From Nocardia paucivorans NBRC 100373 (GTDB taxonomy: Bacteria; Actinomycetota; Actinomycetes; Mycobacteriales; Mycobacteriaceae): a stretch of 64,000 bases of DNA. The position numbers and the translations under genes are program-made. Shown one piece after another: positions 44,016 to 52,580 of this stretch. The notes beneath the pieces are model-generated. The model was not told where the DNA came from, made no database searches, and saw only the letters and a list, made by a program, of their open reading frames with translations. The stretch lies in contig NZ_BAGE01000024.1 of the NCBI RefSeq assembly GCF_000308675.1, positions 38,871-102,870 on the forward strand. The letters run 5' to 3'. Numbering within the stretch: position 1 is the first letter of the stretch; every line of letters starts with the position of its first letter.

Positions 44016-44293
44016 CGCGAAGGACCGGCCCGGAGGTTCACCCGGGTCTTCTGCGCGGACCTCGATGGCCCCGCCATGGCATCGAACAGTTCGTGAACAG
44101 GCCGGATGACGATGTGACCGAGGCGCGGACCGATGAGCAGAACCGTGGTACCGGCAAGAGCGGTGCGGTGACATCGGCGGATAGGCTACGATGACGGCAA
44201 GGGATCACGCATTTGCCCCGAGGGCAGGCCTTGAAAAATTAGGGCCGCGTGACCATGATGCCGTAGAGCATCTCGATCCGATTCGAGTGCGTT

Positions 44294-44863
44294 ATGAATC
44301 CCCATACCGGGTTCTCGTCTGTTCCATCTATTTCTGCTCCATCCACCACCTCGTCGCCGGCCAGGTCGCCCGAGGACCAACTGACCTTCCGAATCCGCCG
44401 CCGCGGCGACATCATCGTGATGTCGGCACGTGGCGAAGCGGATGCATTCACGCTGTCGCTGTGGCGACAGAAGGTGCGCGAGGCCGCCGATGCGGCGGCA
44501 GCCGCGTGCGGTGCACTGATCATCGATGCCACCCGGCTCGATTTCCTCTCGCTGCGCACCCTGGCCGCATTGGCCGAGGACGCGGATACCTACCTGCGCG
44601 ACGGTATCGAGATATGCCTGGTCACCATGGACCTCCGCATCGCCCGTCTCGCCTGCTGCGATACCCGAACCGCCCGCCTGCCCATTCGCTCGACGGTGGT
44701 CGCCGCGCTGACCACGCTGCAACTGCACAAGCGGATCATCCCCGTGACCGGCCCGGCCACTCTCGTACCGGGCATTGTGGACCGCCCCGAGGGAGTCGAG
44801 AATCCGGTGCGCCGGACCCGCCCCTTGTCCGGCACGGTGAAATCGACCTTGACATGTGCCTGA
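44294..44863 (+). CDS. STAS-domain protein (anti-sigma factor antagonist type)
   Basis: The 189-residue protein has a Ser/Thr/Pro-rich first 30 residues, then a STAS-like domain (FRIRRRGDIIVMSARGEADA, ACGALIIDATRLDFLSLRTL). The SpoIIAA-type phosphorylatable DSxG motif is altered here: DFLSLRTL with Ser in the right place but not the standard DSSGL. A Pro/Arg-rich tail ends in Cys-Ala. It may bind an anti-sigma factor, but no kinase or sigma gene is next to it. Confidence 0.75.
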   Translation: MNPHTGFSSVPSISAPSTTSSPARSPEDQLTFRIRRRGDIIVMSARGEADAFTLSLWRQKVREAADAAAAACGALIIDATRLDFLSLRTLAALAEDADTYLRDGIEICLVTMDLRIARLACCDTRTARLPIRSTVVAALTTLQLHKRIIPVTGPATLVPGIVDRPEGVENPVRRTRPLSGTVKSTLTCA

Positions 44864-44957
44864 TTTCCCCGACACCGCGTCCCGACTTCATCGTCGGACC
44901 GGTGGCGGGCACGCACCCGGTCCACCCGGCACCGGGCCGCACCCGGATACTGATGGC

Positions 44958-45806
44958 ATGTCGCGTCCCGACGTTGACACCCCACCACTGCCCGTAGAGT
45001 TGCGCCCGTACCTGGGGGAGCTCGTTCGACGAACCCGCAGTGTGTGCGGGACCGACCTCATCACCGTCTGCGTGGTGGGTTCCATAGCGCTGGGGGATTA
45101 CCGACACGATCGCAGCGATGTGGACGTCGTGGTGGTCGTCGCCCCTTCGCTTCCCGACCATGCCCTGCGTGACCTCGCGACAGCACTGGGCCATCCCGCC
45201 CTGCCTTGTCCCGCGACCGGACTGGAGCTGGTGGTCTACGGAGCGGATTTCACCGCCCGGCCCTCCGCCGAGGCCGGTTTCCTGCTCAATCTCAATACCG
45301 GCTCGCTCCTGCCGAATCGCGCCGACTTCGATACCACGCGAGCACCGGCCTTTTGGTTCGTCATCGATAGATCCATTGCGTTGCAAAGTGGTCGTCTCCT
45401 CTACGGAAAGCCGATCGATCAGGTCATGACGGCCCCCTCACGCCGCGATCTGGTCTCGGCGGTTCTCGATTCGGTCCACGAACACTCCGACGCGGATGGT
45501 CACCTCGCCGATAATCGGGTACTCAACGGCTGCCGTGCCGTGGTTTTCTGCCGAACAGGGCGCTGGATGGCCAAACGGCACGCCGCCCGGATGATCGCCG
45601 ACTCCGAAAGCGCCTTCCGCCCGCTGGTCACCACCGCGCTACAGAGCTTCCGACATCCTCGTTCGATCCCGTCGCCCGTGCTGCCCATGGCCGAGGTGCG
45701 CGCGTTCCTGGGTTGGGCCCGGGAACGGGTCGCGGAAACCATCGAGGCAATCGACGTCGGGGGCGCTCCCCCGCACCCATCGCCATCGGCCGCACCGACG
45801 ACATAG
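44958..45806 (+). CDS. AadA-like nucleotidyltransferase
   Basis: From ATG 44958 the protein has 282 residues. The catalytic nucleotidyltransferase motif is VVGSIALGDYRHDRSDVDVV (GS-x-LG...DxD). It is followed by a GLELVVYGADF region and a C-terminal helical domain (RDLVSAVLDSVHEHSD, DNRVLNGCRAVVFCRTGRW, AKRHAARMI) as in ANT(3'')/(9) aminoglycoside adenylyltransferases. Chromosomal relatives often have unknown natural substrates. Whether it gives aminoglycoside resistance cannot be read from sequence. Confidence 0.82.
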   Translation: MSRPDVDTPPLPVELRPYLGELVRRTRSVCGTDLITVCVVGSIALGDYRHDRSDVDVVVVVAPSLPDHALRDLATALGHPALPCPATGLELVVYGADFTARPSAEAGFLLNLNTGSLLPNRADFDTTRAPAFWFVIDRSIALQSGRLLYGKPIDQVMTAPSRRDLVSAVLDSVHEHSDADGHLADNRVLNGCRAVVFCRTGRWMAKRHAARMIADSESAFRPLVTTALQSFRHPRSIPSPVLPMAEVRAFLGWARERVAETIEAIDVGGAPPHPSPSAAPTT

Positions 45807-46710
45807 CCCCACCTTCTCCCATACCGCCCTCCCGCTGCGTGGGCGACTCGTTCGCACAACGCGCTGAACGTGGTGGCACAACTGTCGAGGGTCTCGGTGG
45901 ACGCTTCGTCGGTGACCGCCGGCGGCGGTATCGGTCTCGGCGGTCGAAAAGTTGGCCCGCCGGTCACCCACGATGTTTCGCTACCGGAATCGACCGAGAT
46001 CCGGCCGACCGGCTCCCCACCGTAGCCCACCGGATGCGTCCCTGTTCCGATGTCGCCGACATGATTCTGGTGTCGAAACCGGATCTCGGTTGTTTTCCCC
46101 ACGGACACAAGTGGATTGCCGAACCCACCTCTCCCCAGAGCCGGATCGTATCGAAGATCACAAACAATGCGTTACCGAACAACCCTAATGATCAATTACC
46201 GGCAATTCCACATCCAGCCCCGCCATTGCCGACTTTTCGCTATTTGGGTTATTCGTTCGTGATCGGATGGCAATATCGACAGATATTCACTATTTGTGAT
46301 CCAAATCACTGTTTATTGCGAAACACCTGGTCAGTTGGTTGATATTCGAGACGAAAATCGCCATCCAAGATCGGTAATTCTTTTCTTTAACCATTGGTTC
46401 ATCCTGCGTTAAACAAGCGTGATCAGGCTGAGATCGGTCGCCAGAGACCTGGGAAACCAGTAACACTCCCGTGACCGGATTTCCTCCGGACACGACAGCG
46501 GTACGCGAGAAGCGCCGATCCGGCCCATTCCCGCATCGCATCGCCAGGGATTCGATCGCCTGGCTTCACAACGAAATCCGAAAACAGCACACGAACCGAT
46601 TCGGGCGAACTCCAACCGAACGCCCGCTGTCGATCCGCGCTGCCTCCTCGGGCCGGATCGCCGCACGACAGACGCACGACAGACGCACGACAAAGGAACT
46701 GATCTCGCAA
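45807..46710. other. Long gene-free, locally AT-rich leader of the transglycosylase gene
   Basis: The stretch holds no convincing gene. Bases ~46150-46430 are clearly richer in A and T than the surroundings and contain the CRP-like site at 46295-46310. A short direct repeat (GACAGACGCAC twice, 46669-46690) lies just before the gene's ribosome site AAAGGA. A long regulatory leader or remnants of lost genes are both possible. Confidence 0.5.
46295..46310. promoter_or_regulatory. CRP/FNR-family-like binding site
   Basis: TGTGA-TCCAAA-TCACT matches the GTGA-N6-TCAC core of CRP-type sites. It lies ~400 bases before the secreted transglycosylase gene in an AT-rich stretch. The M. tuberculosis CRP protein Rv3676 is known to regulate rpfA, a related cell-wall enzyme gene. 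Confidence 0.55.
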
Positions 46711-47202
46711 ATGCCTGCCTCACACATTTCTTTCCGTCGCCGCTCGTTCCGTAATGGCGCAGCCCTCGCGGCCGCTTTCGGCGCTCTCGCCCTGGGCCCC
46801 TCCGCCGCAGCCGCGGTGGCGGACGACGGCGCCCCGGCACTGTCGTCCCAAAGCGTGCAGCCCATATCGTCCTCCGCACACGGAAACAACCTCGACGGAT
46901 GGATCAACCAGGCCCTCGCCATCATGCGTGCGAACGGCATTCCGGGCAGCTACGACGGCATCTACCGCAATGTGATGCGTGAATCCGGTGGCGACCCCCA
47001 TGCCATCAACCTGTCGGACTCCAATGCCGCCGCGGGCACCCCCTCCAAGGGGCTACTCCAGGTGATCGACCCGACCTTCAACGCGTACCACGTCGGCGGC
47101 ACCGCCTTCGATATCTGGGATCCGGTCGCCAATATCACCGCGGCGTGCAACTACGCGGCGAACCGCTACGGTTCCATAGACAACGTTTACGGGGCCTACT
47201 GA
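46711..47202 (+). CDS. Secreted lytic transglycosylase (SLT) domain protein
   Basis: The 163-residue product begins MPASHISFRRRSFRNGAALA with a Sec signal peptide (cleavage near AAAVADD). The mature domain has WINQALAIMRANGIPGS, the catalytic Glu in NVMRESGGDPHA, SKGLLQVIDPTF and ITAACNYAANRYG, the SLT/goose-lysozyme-type pattern found in many actinobacterial cell-wall enzymes related to Rpf function. It should cleave peptidoglycan glycan strands outside the membrane. A strong terminator follows. Confidence 0.88.
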   Translation: MPASHISFRRRSFRNGAALAAAFGALALGPSAAAAVADDGAPALSSQSVQPISSSAHGNNLDGWINQALAIMRANGIPGSYDGIYRNVMRESGGDPHAINLSDSNAAAGTPSKGLLQVIDPTFNAYHVGGTAFDIWDPVANITAACNYAANRYGSIDNVYGAY

Positions 47203-47216
47203 GCGCACCGACCCCT

Positions 47217-47257
47217 CGAACCGGCTCTCCGACGGATTCCGTCGGAGAGCCGGTTCG
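47217..47257. terminator. Strong hairpin terminator
   Basis: Twenty-base arms (47217-47236 and 47238-47257) are perfectly complementary, giving an about 18-bp stem, 14 bases after the transglycosylase stop. Confidence 0.8.
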
Positions 47258-47407
47258 GTCACCCGGTTTTCACCACGGCGGGATCGGGCCCCTGTTCCCG
47301 CCCGAGAGCCGCGGGCCGCGGTCACCCATGAAGGGTCGAACGAACACATCCCATGCGGTGAGCGCACACCCCGCACACGGGCATTGCGCACTCGCATACT
47401 GGACGAT

Positions 47408-47422
47408 ATGTCATGGACCGGG
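47408..47422 (+). pseudogene. First five codons of the esterase gene cut off by the IS21 insertion
   Basis: ATG TCA TGG ACC GGG (MSWTG) ends exactly at the left end of the IS21 element. Joining it to base 50910 after the right target copy gives an uninterrupted frame MSWTGLVDAVLDLRV into the esterase. A CATACT -10-like hexamer at 47395-47400 suggests a near-leaderless promoter for the original gene. Confidence 0.75.
47417..47422. repeat. Target-site duplication, left copy (ACCGGG)
   Basis: ACCGGG directly before the left inverted end; the same six bases follow the right end at 50904-50909. Confidence 0.8.
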
Positions 47423-47472
47423 TGGCTTTGGTCGTGAAATCTGGCAGCGTTTTGTCGTGAATCTCGGCATCG
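47423..47472 (+). repeat. Left terminal repeat of the IS21 element
   Basis: Two inward repeats, TTTGGTCGTGAAATCTGG and TTTTGTCGTGAATCTCGG, mirror the right end. A third, weaker copy may be GTGTGCATGAAAATGAACAC near 47496. Confidence 0.75.
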
Positions 47473-47604
47473 TTGGGTGGGTTCCGGTCGGGATCGTGTG
47501 CATGAAAATGAACACCACCCGACCCTCTCGTCCGGTGCAAGGGCGGACTGTCACCGAACCCGCTGTTCACCGGCCGGTGCTCGGTTCATGGTTAGGGTGG
47601 GGCC

Positions 47605-48240
47605 ATGTTGCTTTGGATCAACGGCCCTTTCGGGGGTGGTAAGACCCAGACTGCGTTCGAGCTGCATCGGAGGCTGCCCGGCAGTGTCGTGTGCGATCCG
47701 GAAATGGTCGGCTATGGGCTGCACCGGATGATGCCGCGGAGGCTTCGTGCCGACTTCCAGGACTATCCGAGCTGGCGGCAGGGCGTGTTCGAGGTGCTGG
47801 ATCATGTGCTTCGCGAGCACGACGGTGTGGTGATCGCACCGATGACAGTTGCCGAACCTCGATACTTCGCCGAGACAGTCGGGCGGTTGCGGGAGACGGG
47901 ACACGACGTGCGGCATTTTGCGTTGCTGGCCCGTCGAGAAACAGTTCTGGATCGCCTTCGCGATCGCGGACTCGGTCTCGCCCCCGTCCTGCGCGCAGTC
48001 GGTCAGGGTGATCTGTTGCTGCGTGCAGAACAGTTCGCTGTGGACAGACTCGACTTCTGCCTCGAGCAGCTGAGCAAGCCTGAGTTCGCCGACCAGATCT
48101 GGACCGACACGACGCCGGTGGCGTCGGTAGCCGACCGCATTGCCGAGTCGGTCGGTGTGAGGCTGGCGCCTGCCACCGATGGTCGGCTGCGTGGCAGGAT
48201 TCGCCGTATGGCCGTCACCGTTCGTAACGCCCGTTTCTGA
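47605..48240 (+). CDS. TmrB-like P-loop ATPase/kinase, IS passenger gene
   Basis: The 211-residue protein begins MLLWINGPFGGGKTQTAFEL, a Walker A that starts at residue 7. It continues with VVCDPEMVGYGLHRMM, REHDGVVIAPMTVAEPRYFA and HFALLARRETVLDRLRDRG, the layout of TmrB (tunicamycin resistance ATP-binding protein) and related small-molecule kinases. It lies wholly inside the IS21 ends, convergent with istB. Passenger genes are unusual in this IS family. Its advantage to the element is unknown; antibiotic inactivation by phosphorylation is one possibility (inference). Confidence 0.8.
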   Translation: MLLWINGPFGGGKTQTAFELHRRLPGSVVCDPEMVGYGLHRMMPRRLRADFQDYPSWRQGVFEVLDHVLREHDGVVIAPMTVAEPRYFAETVGRLRETGHDVRHFALLARRETVLDRLRDRGLGLAPVLRAVGQGDLLLRAEQFAVDRLDFCLEQLSKPEFADQIWTDTTPVASVADRIAESVGVRLAPATDGRLRGRIRRMAVTVRNARF

Positions 48241-48316
48241 GTCGAGGTAATCGGGCGGGATCGTCTGCGCGAGAACGGAAAGCACCCGACCGGCGTGTCG
48301 GTCGGGTGCCATCGTT

Positions 48317-49108
48317 TCAGTTCTGTTTGGCGCGAGTGCTGGCGAGTCGGTAGGAGTCGGTGCCGGTTTCGATGATGTGGCCGCCGAAGGTGAGTCGGTC
48401 GACGATCGCAGCGCAGAGGCGGGGGTCGGTGAAGGTTTTGGTCCAGCCCGAGTAGCTGTCGTTGGAGGCGATCGCGACGGAGTTCTTTTCCTCGCGTTCG
48501 GTGAGGACCTGGAACAGTAGTTCAGCGCCGCGGCGGTCGAGTTCCATGTAGCCGAGCTCGTCGATGCAGAGCAGATCAACCCGTCCGTAGCGGGCGATCG
48601 TCTTCGACAACTGTTTCTCGTCGGCGGCTTCGACGAGTTCGTTGACCAGCTTGGTGGCCAGGGTGTATTTGACCCGGAAGCCCTTCATCGCGGCTTCGGT
48701 GCCCAACGCGATGAGCAGGTGGCTCTTGCCGGTGCCGGAGTCGCCGATCAGGCAGAGCGGCAACCCTTTGCGGATCCAGTCGCAGGTGGCGAGGGTGTTG
48801 ATCGCGGCGGCATCGATGTTGGGGTTGGCTTCGAAATCGAAGGCCCGCAACGACTTGTCCCGAGGGAACCCGGCCCCGCGGATGCGGCGCTCGCTGCGGC
48901 GCCGGTCTCGGTCGTCGCATTCGGCGAGCAGCAACTCGGCAAGATAGGCCCGGTAGGACATCTGCTCACGGGTCGCGGTCTCGGTGATCTCGCTGAACTG
49001 GCCCCGGACTGTCGGTAGCCGTAGCACTCGGCAGGCTTGATCGATGGCCGCCTCGGCCGCCTGCTCGGTCAATCCATGACGTCGTCCGATCGCGGTGGTG
49101 GCGGTCAT
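48317..49108 (-). CDS. istB: IS21 helper ATPase IstB
   Basis: The 263-residue AAA+ protein carries Walker A CLIGDSGTGKSHLLIAL, Walker B VDLLCIDELGYMELD, sensor sequence IASNDSYSGW and DRLTFGGHII near the end. IstB oligomerises on DNA and stimulates the IstA transposase and target choice. The start overlaps the istA stop by four bases (49105-49108), as usual in the family. The sequence is full length and looks intact. Confidence 0.95.
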   Translation of the reverse strand: MTATTAIGRRHGLTEQAAEAAIDQACRVLRLPTVRGQFSEITETATREQMSYRAYLAELLLAECDDRDRRRSERRIRGAGFPRDKSLRAFDFEANPNIDAAAINTLATCDWIRKGLPLCLIGDSGTGKSHLLIALGTEAAMKGFRVKYTLATKLVNELVEAADEKQLSKTIARYGRVDLLCIDELGYMELDRRGAELLFQVLTEREEKNSVAIASNDSYSGWTKTFTDPRLCAAIVDRLTFGGHIIETGTDSYRLASTRAKQN

Positions 49109-50724
49109 CGAGTGCCTTTCTGAGCTCGTGGGAGACGGAGAAGCTGGTCGTAGTGATCGACAGTGGGCAGCGGCCGGTCATCGGGTGGCAGGTGCGCGAG
49201 CCGCCGAGCGGTCAACGAGGTGATCACCTCGGTCGACGGCGCGTCGAGGTCGACCGCTGCGGGTGCGGTCGGCGCTGTTTCCTGGATCTTGCGGGCCTCG
49301 AGGGCGACCGCGTCGGCGGTCAGCGCCCCGGACCGCAGGGCCGCTGCGAGCGCGTCGACGAGCAGGTCATGGGAAAGATTGCGCTGCAGCAACAGCACTT
49401 CGATCAACGCGCGGGTGCCGTGCTGATCGCCATGAGCTTTGCGCGCGGCGGCCCACCAGGCTTCGTGGATCGGGGTGAACTTGCCTGCCGCTCGGGCCTG
49501 TTCGAGTGCCGTCGCGCCGGGCAAGGCGCCGGGTTTGCGCAGCAATCCTTCGAGGTAGTGGTCGAGTTCCAGGCGCGCCCCGCCTTTGGCGCAGAGCCGT
49601 TCGTGGCGGGCGATCTCGGCGTGGCCGTCGTAAACGACCAGCTCTGAGGCATGCAGCAGAACCCGGACAGTTCGGCCGATGAACCGGACTGGGACCGAAT
49701 ACTTGTTGGTGCGCACCGAGATCTGGGCATAGCGGTCGACGCGCATGCTGAACCAGCGGCCGGTCTCGAATTCCTCGGTCGGTAACGGAAGGAGCAAGGG
49801 CTTCTCGGCGGCGAACATCTCACCGATCGTGCGGGGTCTCGACCCGATCCGCCGCCCGTCATCAGCGCTGTCCCAGGCGTCGATCATCGCGTTGAGCTCG
49901 GCGATCGAGTCCACTTCCGGGACCGGGACCAAGTGGTTTCGCCGGAACCAGCCGACTTGGCCCTCGACGCCGCCCTTCTCGTGAGCGCCGTCGATGCCGG
50001 GCTTGCAATAGAACGGCTCCAGGCCCAGATGGGACCGGAACACCGTCCAGCGTTCGGCCTCCACACGGGCCCGGGTGAACCCCAGCACCTGCGCGACTGC
50101 CGAACGCAGGTTGTCGTAGCGGACCTTCCCGAACGGGACGCCGCTGAGCACCCGCATGGCATGCAGGTGACCCTCGAAGAACGCTTCTTGACCAGCCGAC
50201 AGGGATGCCCGGTGGACGGCCTTGCCGGAGAACGACATCCGGAAACAGAACAGGTAGCAGGTGACCAGTTCACCGCGGAGCCAGACCGAGATGTCACCGA
50301 AGTCGACCTCGGCTTCCTCGCCGGGCCGATGAGTCTGAGGGATGAACACGTTGACCGGCCCGCGGCCATGTTCGGCCAGGATCTGCGGTTTGCGTTCGCG
50401 GACGTAGCGGCCCAGTACCGAATACGACACCTCGGTCATGCCGCACTCGTCGATGAGTCGCTGATAGATCCGTGTCATGGTGTGGCGTTGCTTGCGTGGC
50501 GCGGAAAGGTCCGCGACCAGGACCTCGTCGATGAACTCGGTGAACGGCTCGATCTTGGACCCTCGCGGGGTGTAGTCCTTGCGCTCGGCCGGCCAAGCAG
50601 TACCCATGGCCAGCTTCACCGTCCGGAATCCGACCCCGTGCTTGCGTTGGATCTGTCTGTTCGACAACCCGTCCCGTGCGTCACGCCGGATCGCTGCGAA
50701 CAGCTCCGCCCGCGACATCGCCAT
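49105..50724 (-). CDS. istA: IS21 transposase IstA
   Basis: From ATG 50724 (GAGGGG 6 bases upstream) the protein has 539 residues. An N-terminal helix-turn-helix (AELFAAIRRDARDGLSNRQI, then HGVGFRTVKLA) binds the ends. The RNase-H-like catalytic core has Asp in AEVDFGDISVW, Asp in KVRYDNLRSAV and Glu in HEKGGVEGQVG, the DDE triad. A C-terminal beta-barrel (RVDRYAQISVRTNKYSVPVR) follows. All catalytic parts are present, so the element may still be mobile. Confidence 0.95.
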   Translation of the reverse strand: MAMSRAELFAAIRRDARDGLSNRQIQRKHGVGFRTVKLAMGTAWPAERKDYTPRGSKIEPFTEFIDEVLVADLSAPRKQRHTMTRIYQRLIDECGMTEVSYSVLGRYVRERKPQILAEHGRGPVNVFIPQTHRPGEEAEVDFGDISVWLRGELVTCYLFCFRMSFSGKAVHRASLSAGQEAFFEGHLHAMRVLSGVPFGKVRYDNLRSAVAQVLGFTRARVEAERWTVFRSHLGLEPFYCKPGIDGAHEKGGVEGQVGWFRRNHLVPVPEVDSIAELNAMIDAWDSADDGRRIGSRPRTIGEMFAAEKPLLLPLPTEEFETGRWFSMRVDRYAQISVRTNKYSVPVRFIGRTVRVLLHASELVVYDGHAEIARHERLCAKGGARLELDHYLEGLLRKPGALPGATALEQARAAGKFTPIHEAWWAAARKAHGDQHGTRALIEVLLLQRNLSHDLLVDALAAALRSGALTADAVALEARKIQETAPTAPAAVDLDAPSTEVITSLTARRLAHLPPDDRPLPTVDHYDQLLRLPRAQKGTR

Positions 50725-50811
50725 CAACAACCCCTCGTCCGAGCGGTGTCCACTCAGACCGGACGGCCTCAGCGGTGAAGCACGCACATCGTGCCACCGC
50801 GACCGTGCTGG

Positions 50812-50903
50812 TGGTGTCAGAATTCGCGAACACGAAAATCTCGCTCGCGCAGGTGGTGTCGAGATTCACGCACAACTGGTGTCCAGGTTCGCGACCAAAA
50901 CCA
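50812..50903 (-). repeat. Right terminal repeats of the IS21 element
   Basis: Three copies of a TGGTGTC-nnn-TTCrCG-type unit start at 50812, 50854 and 50877. The outer two match the left-end repeats in inverse orientation. IstA is expected to bind them. Confidence 0.75.
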
Positions 50904-50909
50904 ACCGGG
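50904..50909. repeat. Target-site duplication, right copy (ACCGGG)
   Basis: ACCGGG directly after the right inverted end, matching 47417-47422. Confidence 0.8.
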
Positions 50910-52217
50910 CTCGTCGATGCGGTGCTCGACCTGCGGGTGACGACAACCGGAGCGATCCTGCTGTTCGTCGTGGTCACGACAGTGGGTCTGACCACGCTCA
51001 GCGCATGCCGGCGGCCCCGCTGGTTCCCGGCCGGACTCGCCACGGCGGTGGCCGCGACCGTGACGACGGTGGTATCGACCGCCGTGTTCGTCGAGAAGGT
51101 GTGGCAACCTTTCCCCGACCACCTGCCCTGGACCGTCTACACCTGGTCGGGTGCGGCGGTGCTCGCCATCGCGTTGCTCATCGGTCGATGGTTCGTGCGC
51201 CGGCGAAACCGGCCGATCGTCGCCACCGGGCTCGTAGCGGCCGCGACGGCGGTGGTGCTGTGCGCCGCCGGCGGAACCAACGCGGTGTACGACGCGTATC
51301 CGACGGTGCGTGCGGCCCTCGGCATCGGCGAATACCGCACCGTACCGTTCGACGCCGCACTGGCCCCGAGATCTGACCGGCATCCACTGCCGCCGGGAAA
51401 ATGGCGGGCCCCCGTCGATACACCGGCGACCGGGGCGGTGGCGAAAACCGCCATCCCGGCCACCGTCTCCCGGTTCCCCGCCCGGGAGGCACGGATCTAT
51501 CTACCGCCGGCGTATTTCACCACCCCACGACCCGACCTGCCCGTACTCGTGCTCCTGGCCGGGCAGCCCGGCAGTACCGACGACTGGCTCATCGGTGGCG
51601 GACTCACCGACACCATGGACGCCTATGCCGCCGCACACCAGGGGTTGGCACCGATCACCGTCCTCGCCGACGACACCGGGGGCCCGTTCGCCAACCCGCT
51701 GTGTGTCGACTCCCATCTCGGGAACGTCGCCACCTACCTGTCCGTCGACGTACCGGAGTGGATACGCACCCACCTCCAGGTCGATCCGAACCCGCGGGCG
51801 TGGGCCGTGGGCGGTTTGTCCTACGGCGGCACGTGCGCCCTGCAACTGGCCACCACCCGGCCCGACGTCTATCCCACATTCCTCGACATGTCAGGGCAGG
51901 CAGAACCGCTTCTCGAGGATCGAGCCGGCACCATTCGGAAGGTTTTCGGAGGCGACGCCGAGGCATTCGCCCGCAACAATCCCGCGGAGCTGCTGAAACG
52001 CAATCGCTACCCCGATTCGGCCGGGGCGTTCGTGGTGGGTCGCGACGACACCGAATACCTGGGTGATCTGGAGCGGCTCACCGTCACGGCACGTGCCGCG
52101 GGGATGGACGTCCACCTCACCGAATTGCCCGGTGGGCACAGCTTCGCCGTGTGGTCGGCCGGTCTCGAGCAGGAACTGCCGTGGCTCGGCCGACGGTTCG
52201 GTCTCGATATCTCCTAG
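50910..52217 (+). CDS. Antigen-85/esterase-fold protein, 5' end severed by IS21
   Basis: The remaining frame encodes ~435 residues. Three N-terminal membrane helices (TGAILLFVVVTTVGLTTL, GLATAVAATVTTVVSTAVFV, GAAVLAIALLIGRWF) are followed by one more (GLVAAATAVVLCAAGG). An extracytoplasmic esterase domain has LVLLAGQPGSTDDW, nucleophile elbow GGLSYGGTCALQL and a late His in ELPGGHSFAVW. Only codons 1-5 and the promoter are lost. Translation could restart at GTG 50922 or 50937 if a transcript comes from the IS. Four-helix anchored esterases of this kind occur widely in mycolata; the substrate is unknown. Confidence 0.8.
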   Translation, partial: LVDAVLDLRVTTTGAILLFVVVTTVGLTTLSACRRPRWFPAGLATAVAATVTTVVSTAVFVEKVWQPFPDHLPWTVYTWSGAAVLAIALLIGRWFVRRRNRPIVATGLVAAATAVVLCAAGGTNAVYDAYPTVRAALGIGEYRTVPFDAALAPRSDRHPLPPGKWRAPVDTPATGAVAKTAIPATVSRFPAREARIYLPPAYFTTPRPDLPVLVLLAGQPGSTDDWLIGGGLTDTMDAYAAAHQGLAPITVLADDTGGPFANPLCVDSHLGNVATYLSVDVPEWIRTHLQVDPNPRAWAVGGLSYGGTCALQLATTRPDVYPTFLDMSGQAEPLLEDRAGTIRKVFGGDAEAFARNNPAELLKRNRYPDSAGAFVVGRDDTEYLGDLERLTVTARAAGMDVHLTELPGGHSFAVWSAGLEQELPWLGRRFGLDIS

Positions 52218-52299
52218 CACCCCATCTCCTGGCACCCCGTCCGCGGCCCGAAACACACTCGACGACCGGCCCGGGGCGGCTCGACTTCCGGTGGGACCG

Positions 52300-52566
52300 C
52301 TAAGCCTCCTCGAGGGCCTCGCCGATCTCGTGGGCGACGCGATCGTGTTCGTTGCGCACCAGCCAATGACCGGCCGCGAGAGCCAATGCGACGGGCCATT
52401 CGATGATCTCCGCCGCGGCCAACGCACCGAGGGCTCCGTAGTACGCCAACTGCTCGGGCCGAGGTATGCGCGTCCGACCGACCACGGGCAGATCCACCGT
52501 GAAACCCCGCGCGTTCGATACCCGACCGACAGCATTGCGCTGACTCGTTCGTGATTTTTCGGTCAC
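52300..52566 (-). CDS. Small membrane protein with EWPV motif
   Basis: The GTG at 52566 has GGGAGG 6 bases upstream and gives 88 residues; an ATG at 52584 is the alternative. After a polar N-terminus comes a hydrophobic pair LAYYGALGALAAAEIIEWPV and ALALAAGHWLV, then an acidic tail. The segment resembles the GAAGLVDWPVLLGVGGAALV helix pair in the protein at 57066-57488 on the other side of the P-type ATPase. It is 14 bases downstream of the ATPase and probably cotranscribed. Confidence 0.65.
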   Translation of the reverse strand: MTEKSRTSQRNAVGRVSNARGFTVDLPVVGRTRIPRPEQLAYYGALGALAAAEIIEWPVALALAAGHWLVRNEHDRVAHEIGEALEEA

Positions 52567-52580
52567 TTGTCGCCTCCCGG

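Larger units (their letters stand above)
47423..50903. mobile_element. IS21-family element with a TmrB-like passenger gene, 3481 bp
   Basis: Both ends begin TGG and are inverted: TGGCTTTGGTCG at 47423 against TGGTTTTGGTCG read inward from 50903 (11 of 12). Similarity continues at the same offset to GTGAATCTCG about 35 bases in, the multiple-terminal-repeat style of IS21. ACCGGG flanks both sides as a 6-bp target duplication. Inside are istA and istB (minus strand, near the right end) and a TmrB-like P-loop gene (plus strand, near the left end). The extra gene makes it longer than the usual 2-2.5 kb. The element splits an esterase gene. Confidence 0.88.

Noticed and set aside
46400..46710. Possible cyclic-di-AMP (ydaO) riboswitch, common before actinobacterial cell-wall hydrolase genes
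   Set aside because: The conserved GGGxxA and AATCC-type blocks of that RNA could not be located.
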